Assembly (NCBI GenBank): GCA_900542255.1
Contig: UQMR01000039.1
Coordinates: forward strand, 1 to 21,547
Direction: 5' to 3'
Source: an uncultured Porphyromonadaceae bacterium
GTDB lineage: Bacteria > Bacteroidota > Bacteroidia > Bacteroidales > Barnesiellaceae_A
DNA length: 21,547 nucleotides
Positions 8,268-17,415 of this stretch are shown piece by piece (position 1 is the stretch's first letter; the number at the start of each line of letters is the position of its first letter). Position numbers and translations under genes: made by a program. Under the pieces are notes generated by a model that ran no database searches, was not told the origin of the DNA, and worked only from the letters and a program-made list of their open reading frames with translations.

Positions 8268-9242
8268 TTATTTGTCGCGACCTATGGTATAGTCGAGGAT
8301 AGAGAGCAGGGCTGTGCGTGTCTCCGAGGCCGGGAAATCGGCCAGTTGGGCGGTCGCTTCGGCGCGCAGGCGGTGCATATAGTCGTTGGCATACTCTATG
8401 CCTCCTTTGCGTTTGGCGTAATCTATGAGTTGCTCTATCTCGGTCGTGGAGAGTTGCTCTTTTTCGAGTAAATGGCGCATTTCGCGGTTCTCTTCGTCGT
8501 CGTTGTGCGTGATAGCGTAGAGGAGCGGCAGCGTTATCTTGCCCTCGCGCAGGTCGTTGCCGGTGGGCTTGCCTATGGTTTTGTCTTCGTAGTAGTCGAA
8601 GACGTCGTCTTTTATCTGGAAGCAGAGACCCAAGAGTTCGCCGAAGGTTTCGAGGCGATGTCTTGTTGCATCATCGGCATCGGCCGATATGGCTCCTACG
8701 TGCATACATGCCTTGAAGAGCGATGCCGTTTTGCGGCGGATCACCTCGAAGTAGGCTGTCTCGGAGAGTTTGTGTGTGCGGGCATTGTCCAGCTGGTCTA
8801 TCTCGCCGTGAGCCAACTCTTGCCCCAAGGATGCCATCATGGCAACGATGGGCATACGGCCTGTCTCAACGCCGCATTTGAGGGCGCACGACACGAAGAA
8901 GTCACCTACCAATACGGCTATCCGGTTGTCTTCTTGGGCATTGATGGTGGGTTGCTGGCGTCGGAAGGTGGCGTTGTCTACGACATCGTCGTGTATGAGG
9001 CTGGCGTTGTGCATCAGCTCTATGGCTGCCGCAGCGGCAATGGAAACGGACGATATGCCCCCGGCCATGCGGGCGCAAAGCAATACAAGAACAGGCCTTA
9101 TCTGTTTGCCTTTCGATTGCAGATAACGGTCTATGATTCTGTTCATGAGGGGGCTCGATGTGTGCAGCCGGTTCGCCAAGATGCGGTTTAGCTCGGCAAG
9201 CTCCTCCTTGATGGGCTCTTGTATGGCAGATAGTGTGTCCAT
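8268..9242 (-). CDS. Polyprenyl diphosphate synthase, long-chain (menaquinone side chain)
   Basis: A trans-prenyltransferase of 324 residues that condenses isopentenyl diphosphate onto allylic diphosphates. It contains the GKQIRP substrate-binding segment (residues 45-50). The first aspartate-rich motif DDVVD is at 85-89 and the second, DDVFD, at 212-216, preceded by QIK. The residue five positions before the first motif is alanine (A80), a small residue typical of long-chain products. An octaprenyl- or longer-type product for menaquinone is therefore inferred (IspB/HepT-like). The start at 9242 (MDTLSAIQEPI) matches the normal family N-terminus and lies just downstream of a -7 box. The same frame stays open upstream to 9356, giving an optional non-homologous extension. 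The gene is divergent from polA. Confidence 0.9.
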   Translation of the reverse strand: MDTLSAIQEPIKEELAELNRILANRLHTSSPLMNRIIDRYLQSKGKQIRPVLVLLCARMAGGISSVSIAAAAAIELMHNASLIHDDVVDNATFRRQQPTINAQEDNRIAVLVGDFFVSCALKCGVETGRMPIVAMMASLGQELAHGEIDQLDNARTHKLSETAYFEVIRRKTASLFKACMHVGAISADADDATRHRLETFGELLGLCFQIKDDVFDYYEDKTIGKPTGNDLREGKITLPLLYAITHNDDEENREMRHLLEKEQLSTTEIEQLIDYAKRKGGIEYANDYMHRLRAEATAQLADFPASETRTALLSILDYTIGRDK

Positions 9243-9259
9243 ATCTATTATTTCGGCTG

Positions 9260-9267
9260 CAAAAGTA
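9260..9267 (-). promoter_or_regulatory. Proximal -7 box for the prenyl synthase gene
   Basis: The minus strand reads TACTTTTG followed by CA, matching TAnnTTTG. The predicted start near 9255 gives a ~13-nt leader to the ATG at 9242. No convincing -33 element is visible. Confidence 0.5.
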
Positions 9268-9411
9268 ACAATAAAAACCGAACTATACCTACATTTAAGG
9301 TCTATTATCATTGTTCTATCTGCGCTCGGGTCGATATTTCCCATGAAGTGCGGCAAGGCTCTTTTTTGAAGTCGGGCAAGGCGCTGTTTGCGGGTTATCG
9401 CCTGTCTCTTG

Positions 9412-9419
9412 CAAAGATA
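9412..9419 (-). promoter_or_regulatory. Distal -7 box for the prenyl synthase gene
   Basis: The minus strand reads TATCTTTG followed by CA, a perfect -7 match. A start near 9407 would give a leader of about 165 nt and would include the in-frame upstream extension. No -33 element was found, so its use is uncertain. It lies about 70 bp from the plus-strand polA -7 box, so the two would form a divergent promoter region. Confidence 0.4.
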
Positions 9420-9462
9420 GGATGCGGCTCGGCATAGCCGGCGCTTGAAAACTGCGTTTTCG

Positions 9463-9494
9463 TTTGGCTCTGCACTCGCCTTTCACTATCTTTG
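9463..9494 (+). promoter_or_regulatory. Bacteroidetes promoter of polA (TTTG - 20 bp - TATCTTTG)
   Basis: TTTG at 9463-9466 and TATCTTTG at 9487-9494 are separated by exactly 20 bp, matching the Bacteroidetes -33/-7 consensus (TTTG, 19-21 bp, TAnnTTTG). The predicted transcript start is near 9499, which leaves a ~90-nt leader before the polA ATG at 9591. It also rules out a TTG codon at 9492 as the translation start. Confidence 0.82.
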
Positions 9495-9590
9495 CACTAT
9501 CGCCGTACTTCCGGCAATAGAAAAGAGAAACCGCCGCACTCAGAAAATCGCCTGCCGCAATTTTTTGTTTGTGGCATTACCCATATAGAG

Positions 9591-12383
9591 ATGAATGATA
9601 ACGACACACAAAAGTGCAACGAAGTAAAACGGTTGTTTTTGATAGATGCCTATGCACTGATATACCGTTCGTACTATGCTTTTATAAAGAATCCCCGTAT
9701 CAACTCGCGCGGGGAGAATACCTCGGCCATACTGGGCTTTGTGAATACCCTCGAAGAGATTCTGAAACGCGAGAATCCCACGCATATTGCCGTGGGGTTC
9801 GACCCGCAGGGCCCTACGTTCCGTCACGAGGCCTATGAGAAGTACAAGGCGCAGCGCGAAGAGACCCCCGAGGCGATACGTTTTGCCGTGCCTGTGATAA
9901 AGGAGATTATCAAGGCATATCGTATTCCTATCATCGAGGTGCCCGGGTATGAGGCCGACGACGTGATAGGGTCGTTGTCGCGCCAAGCCGAGGAGGCGGG
10001 ATTTGAAACCTATATGATGACTCCCGACAAGGACTATGGGCAGCTGGTGACGGAGCATACATTTATGTATCGGCCCCGTTTCGGCGGCGAATATGAGGTG
10101 CTCGGTGTGCCGCAGATATGCGAAAAGTATGGTATAAAGTCGCCTTTGCAGGTCATAGATATATTGGGCTTGATGGGGGATACGGCCGACAACATACCCG
10201 GCTGTCCCGGCGTGGGCGAGAAAACGGCCGTGAAGCTGATACAGGAGTATGGCAGCATAGATAACCTGCTTGCCAACACCGACCGCCTGAAAGGCGCGTT
10301 GCAACGCCGTATCGTGGAGAACAGGGAGATGATAGAGTTCTCGCGTTTCCTCGCCACCATCAAGACCGATGTGCCGGTCGTGCTGGACGAAGAGGCCTTG
10401 TTGCGTTCGCCTGTCGATGAAGAGGCTTTGCGTAGAATATTTGTCGATATGGAGTTCCGTTCCTTGGCCGACCGTATTCTGGGTAAGCAGCACCCCGAAC
10501 CCAAGGCAAGGAACGTGCAGCCCACCCTGTTCGATGCCGTGCCCGAGGCCGCACCCGTTGTAGAGGAGGTATTTGCCACCTGTGCCGATACGCCGCATAC
10601 CTATCATCTTGTTGAGAGTGAGGAGGAGATGTGGGACTTGGCTGCATTACTGGGGTGTGCCGATGCTTTTGCTTTCGATACCGAGACGACCGGCATAGAC
10701 CCCATGCGTGCCGAGTTGGTGGGTCTGTCATTTGCCATGAAGGCGCACGAGGCCTACTATGTGCCTGTGCCCGAGGGGCACGAGGCCGCGATGGCAGTGG
10801 TGGAGATATTCCGCCCGGCACTCGAAAACAGAGCCTCGCTGAAAGTGGGGCAGAACATAAAATACGACTATATCGTCTTGCGCAACTACGGCGTAACGGT
10901 GCGGGGCAAGATGTTCGACACCATGGTGGCGCACTATCTGCTGCAACCCGAGCAGCGGCACAATATGGACTATCTTGCCGAGGTTTTCCTGCACTATCGT
11001 CCCATAGCCATAGAGACGCTTATCGGTGCGAAATCGAAAGGGCAGCTCTCGATGCGTCAGGTCCCGGTTGCCGATGTCTGCGAATACTCGGCCGAGGATG
11101 CCGATGTGACGTGGCAGTTGTATGAAGTGCTACGTCCCGAGCTGGCCAAGGAGGAGATGACCTCCCTTTTCGAGGATATAGAGATGCCACTGGTGCGTGT
11201 CCTTGCCGAGATGGAGATGGCCGGCGTATCCATAGATACACAGGTGCTGCGCGCCTCGGCGCACGACATGGAGCAGCAGATAGCTACACTCGAAGAGGAG
11301 ATATATGGGTTGGCCGGCATACAATTCAACATATCGTCGCCCCGGCAAGTAGGAGAGGTGCTCTTCGATAGGCTCAAAATAGACGAAAAGGCGCGTAAGA
11401 CCAAGAGCGGGCAATATGCCACCACCGAGGAGGTGCTTGAACGGTTGCGGCCGGCGCATCCTATCGTGGGCAAGATTCTCGATTTGAGAGGCTTGCGCAA
11501 GCTGCTCAGCACCTATATCAATGCCTTGCCCGAGTTGATAAATCCTGCGACGGGCAAGATACATACATCGTATAACCAAACTGTGACGGCTACCGGACGG
11601 CTTAGTTCCAGCAACCCCAATTTGCAGAATATTCCCATCCGCGATGCCGAAGGGAAAGGCATACGACGTGCTTTTGTGCCCGAGAAGGGGTGTAAGTTCC
11701 TGTCGGCCGATTACTCGCAGATAGAGCTGCGTATCATGGCGCATATCAGCCAAGACCGTCACATGATAGAGGCGTTTTGTTCGGGGGCCGACATTCATAC
11801 CGCCACTGCCGCCAAGATATATAAAGTGCCTATCTCTGAGGTGACGGCCGATATGCGGCGCAAGGCCAAAACGGCGAATTTCGGTATCATATACGGTATT
11901 TCGGCATTCGGGCTTGCCGAGCGGCTTAATATTTCCCGGGCCGAGGCAAAACAACTTATCGAGGATTATTTTGCCTCTTTCCCGCAAATCAAGGAGCACA
12001 TGGCGCAAAGTATCGAGGTGGCGCGCAAGCAAGGCTTCGTGACGACTTTGTGCGGCCGTCGCCGCATGTTGCCCGACATCAACTCGCACAATAGCGTGGT
12101 GCGCGGTTATGCCGAGCGAAACGCTATCAATGCGCCCATACAAGGCAGTGCCGCCGACATTATCAAGATAGCGATGGTGCGCGTCTTCGAGCGATTGGAG
12201 CGCGAGCATTTGGAGGCACGCATGATATTGCAGGTACATGACGAACTCGACTTCAATGTCCCCCAAAACGAGGTGGAACAAGTGACACGCATCGTTACGG
12301 AAGAGATGGAGAGTGCCTATCGTCTGAGTGTCCCGCTTGTCGCCGATTATGGTGTTGCCGATAATTGGCTTGATGCACATTGA
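9591..12383 (+). CDS. polA: DNA polymerase I
   Basis: A 930-residue, three-domain enzyme for Okazaki fragment processing and repair synthesis. The N-terminal 5' nuclease covers ~12-290 (FLIDAYALIYRSYYAF, GYEADDVIGSL, DKDYGQLV, GDTADNIPGCPGVGEKTA). The 3'-5' exonuclease has its metal ligands intact: DTE at 363-365, NIKYDYIVL, and YSAEDAD. Proofreading is therefore probably active. The polymerase domain shows motif A DYSQIELR (D707), motif B RRKAKTANFGIIYG (from R756) and motif C QVHDELDF (D884, E885). The start at 9591 (MNDNDTQKCNEVK) lies downstream of the predicted transcript start; an upstream in-frame TTG overlaps the -7 box and is rejected. mfd follows after 84 bp of AT-rich sequence without a terminator, so read-through into mfd is plausible. 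Confidence 0.97.
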   Translation: MNDNDTQKCNEVKRLFLIDAYALIYRSYYAFIKNPRINSRGENTSAILGFVNTLEEILKRENPTHIAVGFDPQGPTFRHEAYEKYKAQREETPEAIRFAVPVIKEIIKAYRIPIIEVPGYEADDVIGSLSRQAEEAGFETYMMTPDKDYGQLVTEHTFMYRPRFGGEYEVLGVPQICEKYGIKSPLQVIDILGLMGDTADNIPGCPGVGEKTAVKLIQEYGSIDNLLANTDRLKGALQRRIVENREMIEFSRFLATIKTDVPVVLDEEALLRSPVDEEALRRIFVDMEFRSLADRILGKQHPEPKARNVQPTLFDAVPEAAPVVEEVFATCADTPHTYHLVESEEEMWDLAALLGCADAFAFDTETTGIDPMRAELVGLSFAMKAHEAYYVPVPEGHEAAMAVVEIFRPALENRASLKVGQNIKYDYIVLRNYGVTVRGKMFDTMVAHYLLQPEQRHNMDYLAEVFLHYRPIAIETLIGAKSKGQLSMRQVPVADVCEYSAEDADVTWQLYEVLRPELAKEEMTSLFEDIEMPLVRVLAEMEMAGVSIDTQVLRASAHDMEQQIATLEEEIYGLAGIQFNISSPRQVGEVLFDRLKIDEKARKTKSGQYATTEEVLERLRPAHPIVGKILDLRGLRKLLSTYINALPELINPATGKIHTSYNQTVTATGRLSSSNPNLQNIPIRDAEGKGIRRAFVPEKGCKFLSADYSQIELRIMAHISQDRHMIEAFCSGADIHTATAAKIYKVPISEVTADMRRKAKTANFGIIYGISAFGLAERLNISRAEAKQLIEDYFASFPQIKEHMAQSIEVARKQGFVTTLCGRRRMLPDINSHNSVVRGYAERNAINAPIQGSAADIIKIAMVRVFERLEREHLEARMILQVHDELDFNVPQNEVEQVTRIVTEEMESAYRLSVPLVADYGVADNWLDAH

Positions 12384-12467
12384 TTTAGGGCTGATATATT
12401 ATCTATATTATATCTTTATTTTATTTATATTTCATCATCGTATTGCGGTGGAAAGGTTGTTGAAAGT

Positions 12468-15400
12468 ATGGAATTGTCGGAACTGAAATCGGTTATCAAT
12501 ACCCCCTCGCGGCAGAAGGCTTTTGCCCGTGTTCTTACAGACGAGAAGATACGCCGCATCTCGCTCGACGGGCTCGAAGGTTCGTCGGTGGCATTTGCCT
12601 TACTCCATCTGTTGCAGTTGCCGGGAGCATCGTTTGTCGTTGCCAATGACAGCGACGAGGCCGGCTACTTGTTTCATGATATAGAGCAGATAGAGAAGGG
12701 CGAGCATGTGGTATTTTTCCCGTCGGGGTATAAAAGGGATATCAAGTACGGGCAGATAGACGCTCCCGCCGGTATCATGCGTACCGATGTGCTGAACCGC
12801 CTGAAACGGAAAGAACCTCTGCTTGTGGTGACCTATCCCGAAGCCTTGGCCGAGAAGGTTGTGCCCGAGAAGGTCTTGGAGAAAAACACGCTGCATATTA
12901 CCCGTAGCGAGCCTGTCGATGTGTCTTTTGTGGGAAACGCGTTGCGCGAATACGGTTTCAAGAAGGTCGATTATGTGTATGAGCCCGGGCAGTATGCCGT
13001 CAGAGGTAGTATTCTCGACGTATTCTCTTACTCTAACGAATACCCCTATCGCATAGATTTCTTTGGCGAAGATGTCGAGAGCATACGCACATTCGATGTA
13101 GAGACGCAACTCTCGCGCGAGAATTTAGAGGAGGTCTATATCATCCCCAATGTCTGCAATCAGGTCGAAAAAGGCATCTCGATACTCGATTTCATCGAAA
13201 AAAACACCTGTATTGCTTTTCGCGATGTGCAGTGGACCTTAGCCCGCATACGGGCTACCGCCGGCGAAACCCTGGCCGAGCAGGCGTTGCTGACCGAGGA
13301 GGTAGATACCCATGCCATGGAGAAAGTAGTAGATGCCAATCTTTTTGCCCGGCAGATAGAAGAGTTCCGATGGGTAGAGTATGGCAAGCACTCTTTGCAG
13401 CAGCCGCAAGCCACCATCACATACCATTGTTCGTTGCAGGGTATCTATCACAAGAATTTCGAGCTGGTCAGCGAATCGTTTTCGAGGTTGATAGCCGATG
13501 GTTACAGCTTGTATATCACCAGCGACAGCGAGAAACAGACCGACCGTCTGCGCGATATTTTCGGTGAACGGGGCGATGAGATAAAGTTTGTCCCCGTATT
13601 GCGCACCCTGCATGAGGGCTTTGTCGACAACGACCTGCGCATTTGTTGCTTTACCGACCACCAGATATTCGACCGTTTCCATAAATATAGCCTTAAAAGC
13701 GACCGGGCGCGGTCGGGCAAGATGGCTCTTTCGTTGCGGGAGTTGCAGCAGATAGAGGTGGGTGATTATCTGGTACATGTAGACCACGGTATAGGGCAGT
13801 TCGGAGGCTTGACACATACCGAGATTGCCGGGAAACGCCAGGAGGCGATAAAGGTGATATACAAAAACGGCGACCTTATTTATGTGAGCATCCACTCGTT
13901 GCACAAGCTCTCGAAATATCGCTCGAAAGAGGGCGAGGCTCCTAAACTGAATCGCCTGGGTACCGGTGCGTGGGAGCGGATGAAGGAGCGTACCAAGAGC
14001 AAGATGAAGGATATAGCACGCGACCTTATCAAGCTCTATGCCGCCCGTCGCGAGGAGAAGGGGTTTGCCTTCTCTCCCGATAACTTTATGCAACACGAGC
14101 TGGAAGCCTCGTTTATTTACGAAGATACGCCCGACCAGCTGAAAGCTACGCAGGAGGTGAAAGCCGATATGGAGAGTGCGCGTCCGATGGACCGTCTGAT
14201 ATGCGGCGATGTGGGCTTCGGCAAGACCGAGGTGGCCATTCGGGCTGCATTCAAGGCGGCATGCGACAACAAGCAGGTGGCAGTGCTTGTGCCTACGACT
14301 GTGCTTGCCTTCCAGCATTACCGGACATTTACTGAGCGGCTCAAAGAGTTCCCCGTGCGCATCGAGTATTTGAGCCGTGCCCGCAAGGCAGCCGATGTGA
14401 AGGCGTTGCTGAAAGAGTTGGCCGATGGCAAGATAAATATTCTTATCGGGACGCATCGCATTATAGGAAAGGATGTGAAATTCAAAGACTTGGGGCTGCT
14501 TATTATCGATGAGGAACAAAAATTCGGTGTTGCCGTCAAGGAGAAGTTGAAGCAGATGAAGGTCAATGTGGATACCCTTACCATGTCGGCGACCCCCATA
14601 CCCCGTACTCTGCAATTCTCGTTGATGGGGGCCCGGGACCTGTCGGCCATCACAACGCCCCCGGCCAACCGTTACCCTATTCTTACCGAGGTGCATACCT
14701 TCGGCGAGGATATTATCCGGGAGGCCATCAACTTTGAGATGAGCCGCAACGGGCAACTCTTTTTTGTAAACAACCAGATAGAGTCGTTATATACGTTGCG
14801 CGATCTCATCAAGCGACTTGTACCCGATGCCCGTGTGGTTGTGGGGCACGGACAGATGCCGCCGGCCGAGCTTGAAAAGGTAATCATGGACTTTGTGCAT
14901 TACGATTATGACGTGTTGCTTGCTACCACGATTATAGAAAACGGTATAGATATGCCCAATGCCAACACGATAATCATCAATCAGGCGCAGAATTTCGGAT
15001 TGAGCGAGCTGCACCAGCTGCGGGGGCGTGTAGGGCGGAGCAATCGCAAGGCATTCTGCTATCTCTTGGTGCCGCCTCAACAGACATTTACCGAGGAGGC
15101 GCGCCGTCGCTTACAGGCCATAGAGAGCTTCTCCGACCTGGGCAGCGGCATACACATCGCCATGCAAGACCTGGATATACGCGGGGCCGGCAATCTGCTG
15201 GGCGCCGAGCAGAGCGGTTTTATTGCCGATTTGGGCTACGAAACCTACCAAAAGATACTGCAAGAGGCGGTAGAGGAACTGAAAACGCAAGAGTTCAGCG
15301 AGCTGTACTATGGCGACGGTAGCGTGAGTGAGAACCGTGAATATGTTTCAGACTGTCAGTTCGAATCGGATTTGGAGTTGATGCTCCCCGATGATTATGT

Positions 15401-15809
15401 GCCGCAGGAGGCCGAGCGGATTTCCCTATATAGGGAGCTCGACGGATTGGAGCAGGAACGCGAGGTGGCAGCGTTTTGCGAACGGCTGCGAGACCGTTTC
15501 GGGGCCATTCCCGCCGTGACGCTCGATTTGGTACAAGTCGTCAATCTGCGTCGTGTCGCCAAAGAGCTGGGTTTTGAGAAGGTGTCGTTGAAGCAAGGCA
15601 AGATGTACCTTTACTTCGTGGGCGATGAGCATAAGGCATACTACCAGTCAGAGGTGTTTGGCCGGGTGCTCAATTATCTGCAACAAAATCCGCGGCGGTG
15701 CAAGCTGCGGGAGCTGGGAGGCCGCAGGTCTATGGTGGTGCAGTCTGTATCTACGGTGTTGGAGGCTGTACAGATATTGAAGGAGATGAGCCGGACGGTT
15801 GCGGTGTGA
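12468..15809 (+). CDS. mfd: Transcription-repair coupling factor
   Basis: A 1113-residue DNA translocase that removes RNA polymerase stalled at lesions and recruits UvrA for nucleotide excision repair. The UvrB-like N-terminal region covers ~1-330. The CarD-like RNA polymerase interaction domain is at ~425-485 (EVGDYLVHVDHGIGQFGGL). The SF2 translocase has Walker A GDVGFGKT (580-587) and DEEQ (681-684), with SATPIPRTL following. The TRG-type helicase end lies around GAGNLLGAEQSGF. The C-terminal TRCF domain starts near PDDYVPQEAERISLYREL. Length is normal for Bacteroidetes. The ATG at 12468 gives the expected MELSELKSVIN start. The last 59 bp overlap the convergent channel gene, so the mfd transcript must run into that gene's antisense strand. 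Confidence 0.97.
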   Translation: MELSELKSVINTPSRQKAFARVLTDEKIRRISLDGLEGSSVAFALLHLLQLPGASFVVANDSDEAGYLFHDIEQIEKGEHVVFFPSGYKRDIKYGQIDAPAGIMRTDVLNRLKRKEPLLVVTYPEALAEKVVPEKVLEKNTLHITRSEPVDVSFVGNALREYGFKKVDYVYEPGQYAVRGSILDVFSYSNEYPYRIDFFGEDVESIRTFDVETQLSRENLEEVYIIPNVCNQVEKGISILDFIEKNTCIAFRDVQWTLARIRATAGETLAEQALLTEEVDTHAMEKVVDANLFARQIEEFRWVEYGKHSLQQPQATITYHCSLQGIYHKNFELVSESFSRLIADGYSLYITSDSEKQTDRLRDIFGERGDEIKFVPVLRTLHEGFVDNDLRICCFTDHQIFDRFHKYSLKSDRARSGKMALSLRELQQIEVGDYLVHVDHGIGQFGGLTHTEIAGKRQEAIKVIYKNGDLIYVSIHSLHKLSKYRSKEGEAPKLNRLGTGAWERMKERTKSKMKDIARDLIKLYAARREEKGFAFSPDNFMQHELEASFIYEDTPDQLKATQEVKADMESARPMDRLICGDVGFGKTEVAIRAAFKAACDNKQVAVLVPTTVLAFQHYRTFTERLKEFPVRIEYLSRARKAADVKALLKELADGKINILIGTHRIIGKDVKFKDLGLLIIDEEQKFGVAVKEKLKQMKVNVDTLTMSATPIPRTLQFSLMGARDLSAITTPPANRYPILTEVHTFGEDIIREAINFEMSRNGQLFFVNNQIESLYTLRDLIKRLVPDARVVVGHGQMPPAELEKVIMDFVHYDYDVLLATTIIENGIDMPNANTIIINQAQNFGLSELHQLRGRVGRSNRKAFCYLLVPPQQTFTEEARRRLQAIESFSDLGSGIHIAMQDLDIRGAGNLLGAEQSGFIADLGYETYQKILQEAVEELKTQEFSELYYGDGSVSENREYVSDCQFESDLELMLPDDYVPQEAERISLYRELDGLEQEREVAAFCERLRDRFGAIPAVTLDLVQVVNLRRVAKELGFEKVSLKQGKMYLYFVGDEHKAYYQSEVFGRVLNYLQQNPRRCKLRELGGRRSMVVQSVSTVLEAVQILKEMSRTVAV

Positions 15810-17184
15810 CGGCGGTTGAGCCCGGCGTATTGTCGTGCGTCATGCCATAGGGTGCGCCGGCAATATGTTCGAGCCTGTATCCTGCCGAGAGGAGCGACTG
15901 TGTGATATAGTCGCGCCCCGATGCGTTTTGGAACGGATATAGTTCAAAGCGTGGCATGATGGCGGCAATGTGTTCGAAGATTTCCGATTGGATAGATTCG
16001 TAGCTTACCCAGTCGGTAGTTTGGGTGAAGCAATATATCTGTAAGGGTATGCCGTTCTCGGTAGGTTCGAGGCTTCTCACGATGAGTGTATAGCCCTCGC
16101 CGTGTATGTTGGGGTTGTTTTTCAGGTAGAGTGTAAGATAGGCTCTGAACAGTCCCAGATTGGTGTCGATAGAGCCGTTGACACAGCCGGCAGGGTCGTC
16201 GGTATTGATGACATTCCCCGCTGCCTGCTCGGCTCTTTTTTGTGCGATAAAGGGTTTGAGCAGTTCTATGTCCGACAGGGAATCGAGCATCTCGGGGCTA
16301 CAAAATCTCACGGTATTGAGGTCTATCGTGTAGGAGCGCATGATGCGCCGGCCGCCCGATTCGGTCATGCCCCGCCAGTTTTGTACCGGTTGCGAGATGA
16401 GGGTATAGGGCGGCAGCGTGATATAGGTATTGTCGAAGTTCTGCACCTTTACCGTGTTGAGTGTCACGTCCAGTACGGTACCGTTGACGGGGGTTCCCGG
16501 AATCTCTATCCAGTCACCCTTGCGTACCATATCGTATTGCGACAGCTGTACCCCCGAAACAAAGCCGAGGATAGTGTCCTTGAAAATCAGCATGAGAACG
16601 GCGGCAAAGGCGCCCAATCCTGTTATAAGGGTTATGGGAGAACGGTCGATGAGGATAGAGACCGATATAATGACACCCATGGCGATGAATATGCCTTGTA
16701 TAATCTGGGCCAGGCCTTTCATGGGCCGGTTGCGCAAGTCGCCTTTTGCCGATATGACATTCCATATTGCCGTTATCAGCGTGTTGATTGCCCATACGGT
16801 GATGCTTACCACTGCTATGGCGCAGAGCCGTTCGACAAACTGTAATGCCGGGGAGAGATGTGCGAAAGCAAGTTGCAGCATAATCAGCACAACGAGTGGG
16901 GGCAATGTCCACAGAAGCCGGGCAATCAGCTGGCTGTCGGCTATCTCGTGAGAGAGAGTCCCTTTCTTCCGGTGACGGAGTTTGGCGCAAAGCTGCGAGG
17001 CAAAGAATCGCAGAATACACATGGCTGCAAGGGCTGCAAATGCTACGATAACGGTGTAAATCCATGGGTCGTACACACCTTGCAAGGCATCGGGAAGGCC
17101 GCAATGCGAGAGAAATCTCCTGATTTTGTCCAACAACGAGTGTGCGAAGGCTTCGGATTGTACGGTTTCTGCAACTATTTTCAT
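15751..17184 (-). CDS. YbdG/MscM-like small-conductance mechanosensitive channel
   Basis: A 477-residue MscS-superfamily channel that relieves turgor on osmotic downshock. Five hydrophobic segments lie at ~41-61, 90-110, 121-141, 158-180 and 185-210. The last corresponds to the pore helix and runs into FKDTILGFVSGVQLSQYDMVRKGDWIEI (start ~201), the signature of the MscS beta domain. VNGTVLDVTLNTVKVQNFDN (234-252) follows, then a soluble alpha/beta region to ~445. Layout and length are closest to the E. coli YbdG type. The final ~30 residues are a low-complexity Pro/Ser/Thr tail; its last 19 codons overlap the 3' end of mfd on the other strand. A promoter ~200 bp upstream would give a long structured leader. 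Confidence 0.9.
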   Translation of the reverse strand: MKIVAETVQSEAFAHSLLDKIRRFLSHCGLPDALQGVYDPWIYTVIVAFAALAAMCILRFFASQLCAKLRHRKKGTLSHEIADSQLIARLLWTLPPLVVLIMLQLAFAHLSPALQFVERLCAIAVVSITVWAINTLITAIWNVISAKGDLRNRPMKGLAQIIQGIFIAMGVIISVSILIDRSPITLITGLGAFAAVLMLIFKDTILGFVSGVQLSQYDMVRKGDWIEIPGTPVNGTVLDVTLNTVKVQNFDNTYITLPPYTLISQPVQNWRGMTESGGRRIMRSYTIDLNTVRFCSPEMLDSLSDIELLKPFIAQKRAEQAAGNVINTDDPAGCVNGSIDTNLGLFRAYLTLYLKNNPNIHGEGYTLIVRSLEPTENGIPLQIYCFTQTTDWVSYESIQSEIFEHIAAIMPRFELYPFQNASGRDYITQSLLSAGYRLEHIAGAPYGMTHDNTPGSTAVTPQPSGSSPSISVQPPTP

Positions 17185-17232
17185 AAGGGTGGCTATTTAC
17201 GACAATATCCCCGACAGGCTTGTCTGATTTAT

Positions 17233-17279
17233 AATAACGGCATAAACAATAAAGGAAATTATCCCCGTTATTGTTTATG
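17233..17279 (-). promoter_or_regulatory. Two mutually exclusive hairpins in the channel gene leader
   Basis: In plus-strand coordinates, CATAAACAATAA (17241-17252) pairs perfectly with TTATTGTTTATG (17268-17279), a 12-bp stem. AATAACGG (17233-17240) pairs perfectly with CCGTTATT (17265-17272). The two pairings share bases 17268-17272, so both cannot form at once. On the minus-strand transcript they lie ~50-95 nt before the channel start. A second inverted repeat upstream (AGAACCAT 17305-17312 with ATGGTTCT 17358-17365) also falls in the leader. The arrangement resembles an attenuator or switch, but no known riboswitch class is recognised. A protein-binding operator is an alternative. Confidence 0.45.
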
Positions 17280-17385
17280 ATTCCATCTTCTTCCTCAAAT
17301 TAAAAGAACCATCACACTCGAAAGGTCTGGGTATCCATCACATGCCTTATACTGTTCATGGTTCTGATTATTGGGCGTTATACTG

Positions 17386-17415
17386 CAAAATTAGAATAAG
17401 TTTTTATCTGGGCAA
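17386..17415 (-). promoter_or_regulatory. Promoter of the mechanosensitive channel gene
   Basis: The minus strand reads TTG (17413-17415), then 19 bp, then TAATTTTG (17386-17393), which fits the Bacteroidetes -33/-7 spacing. The start is predicted near 17381, giving a leader of nearly 200 nt. From there to the ychF promoter (17416-17577) I see no gene. That stretch has two short hairpins, GCCTAT/ATAGGC (17469-17485) and ATGCGGC/GCCGCAT (17505-17529). Confidence 0.6.

Noticed and set aside
8003..8471. Short plus-strand frames of 66 and 93 codons
   Set aside because: The first spans the terminator and GC palindrome; the second is mostly antisense to the prenyl synthase. Neither looks like a protein.
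9492..9590. TTG-initiated 33-residue extension of PolA
   Set aside because: The codon lies inside the polA -7 box, upstream of the expected transcript start, and the extension is not part of the family.
11130..12380. 416-codon open frame on the minus strand
   Set aside because: Antisense to the polA polymerase domain; no promoter or recognisable protein features.
13239..14756. 505-codon open frame on the minus strand
   Set aside because: Lies entirely antisense within mfd, whose motifs are intact. The translation shows no domain, and it is a frame shadow of GC-rich codons.
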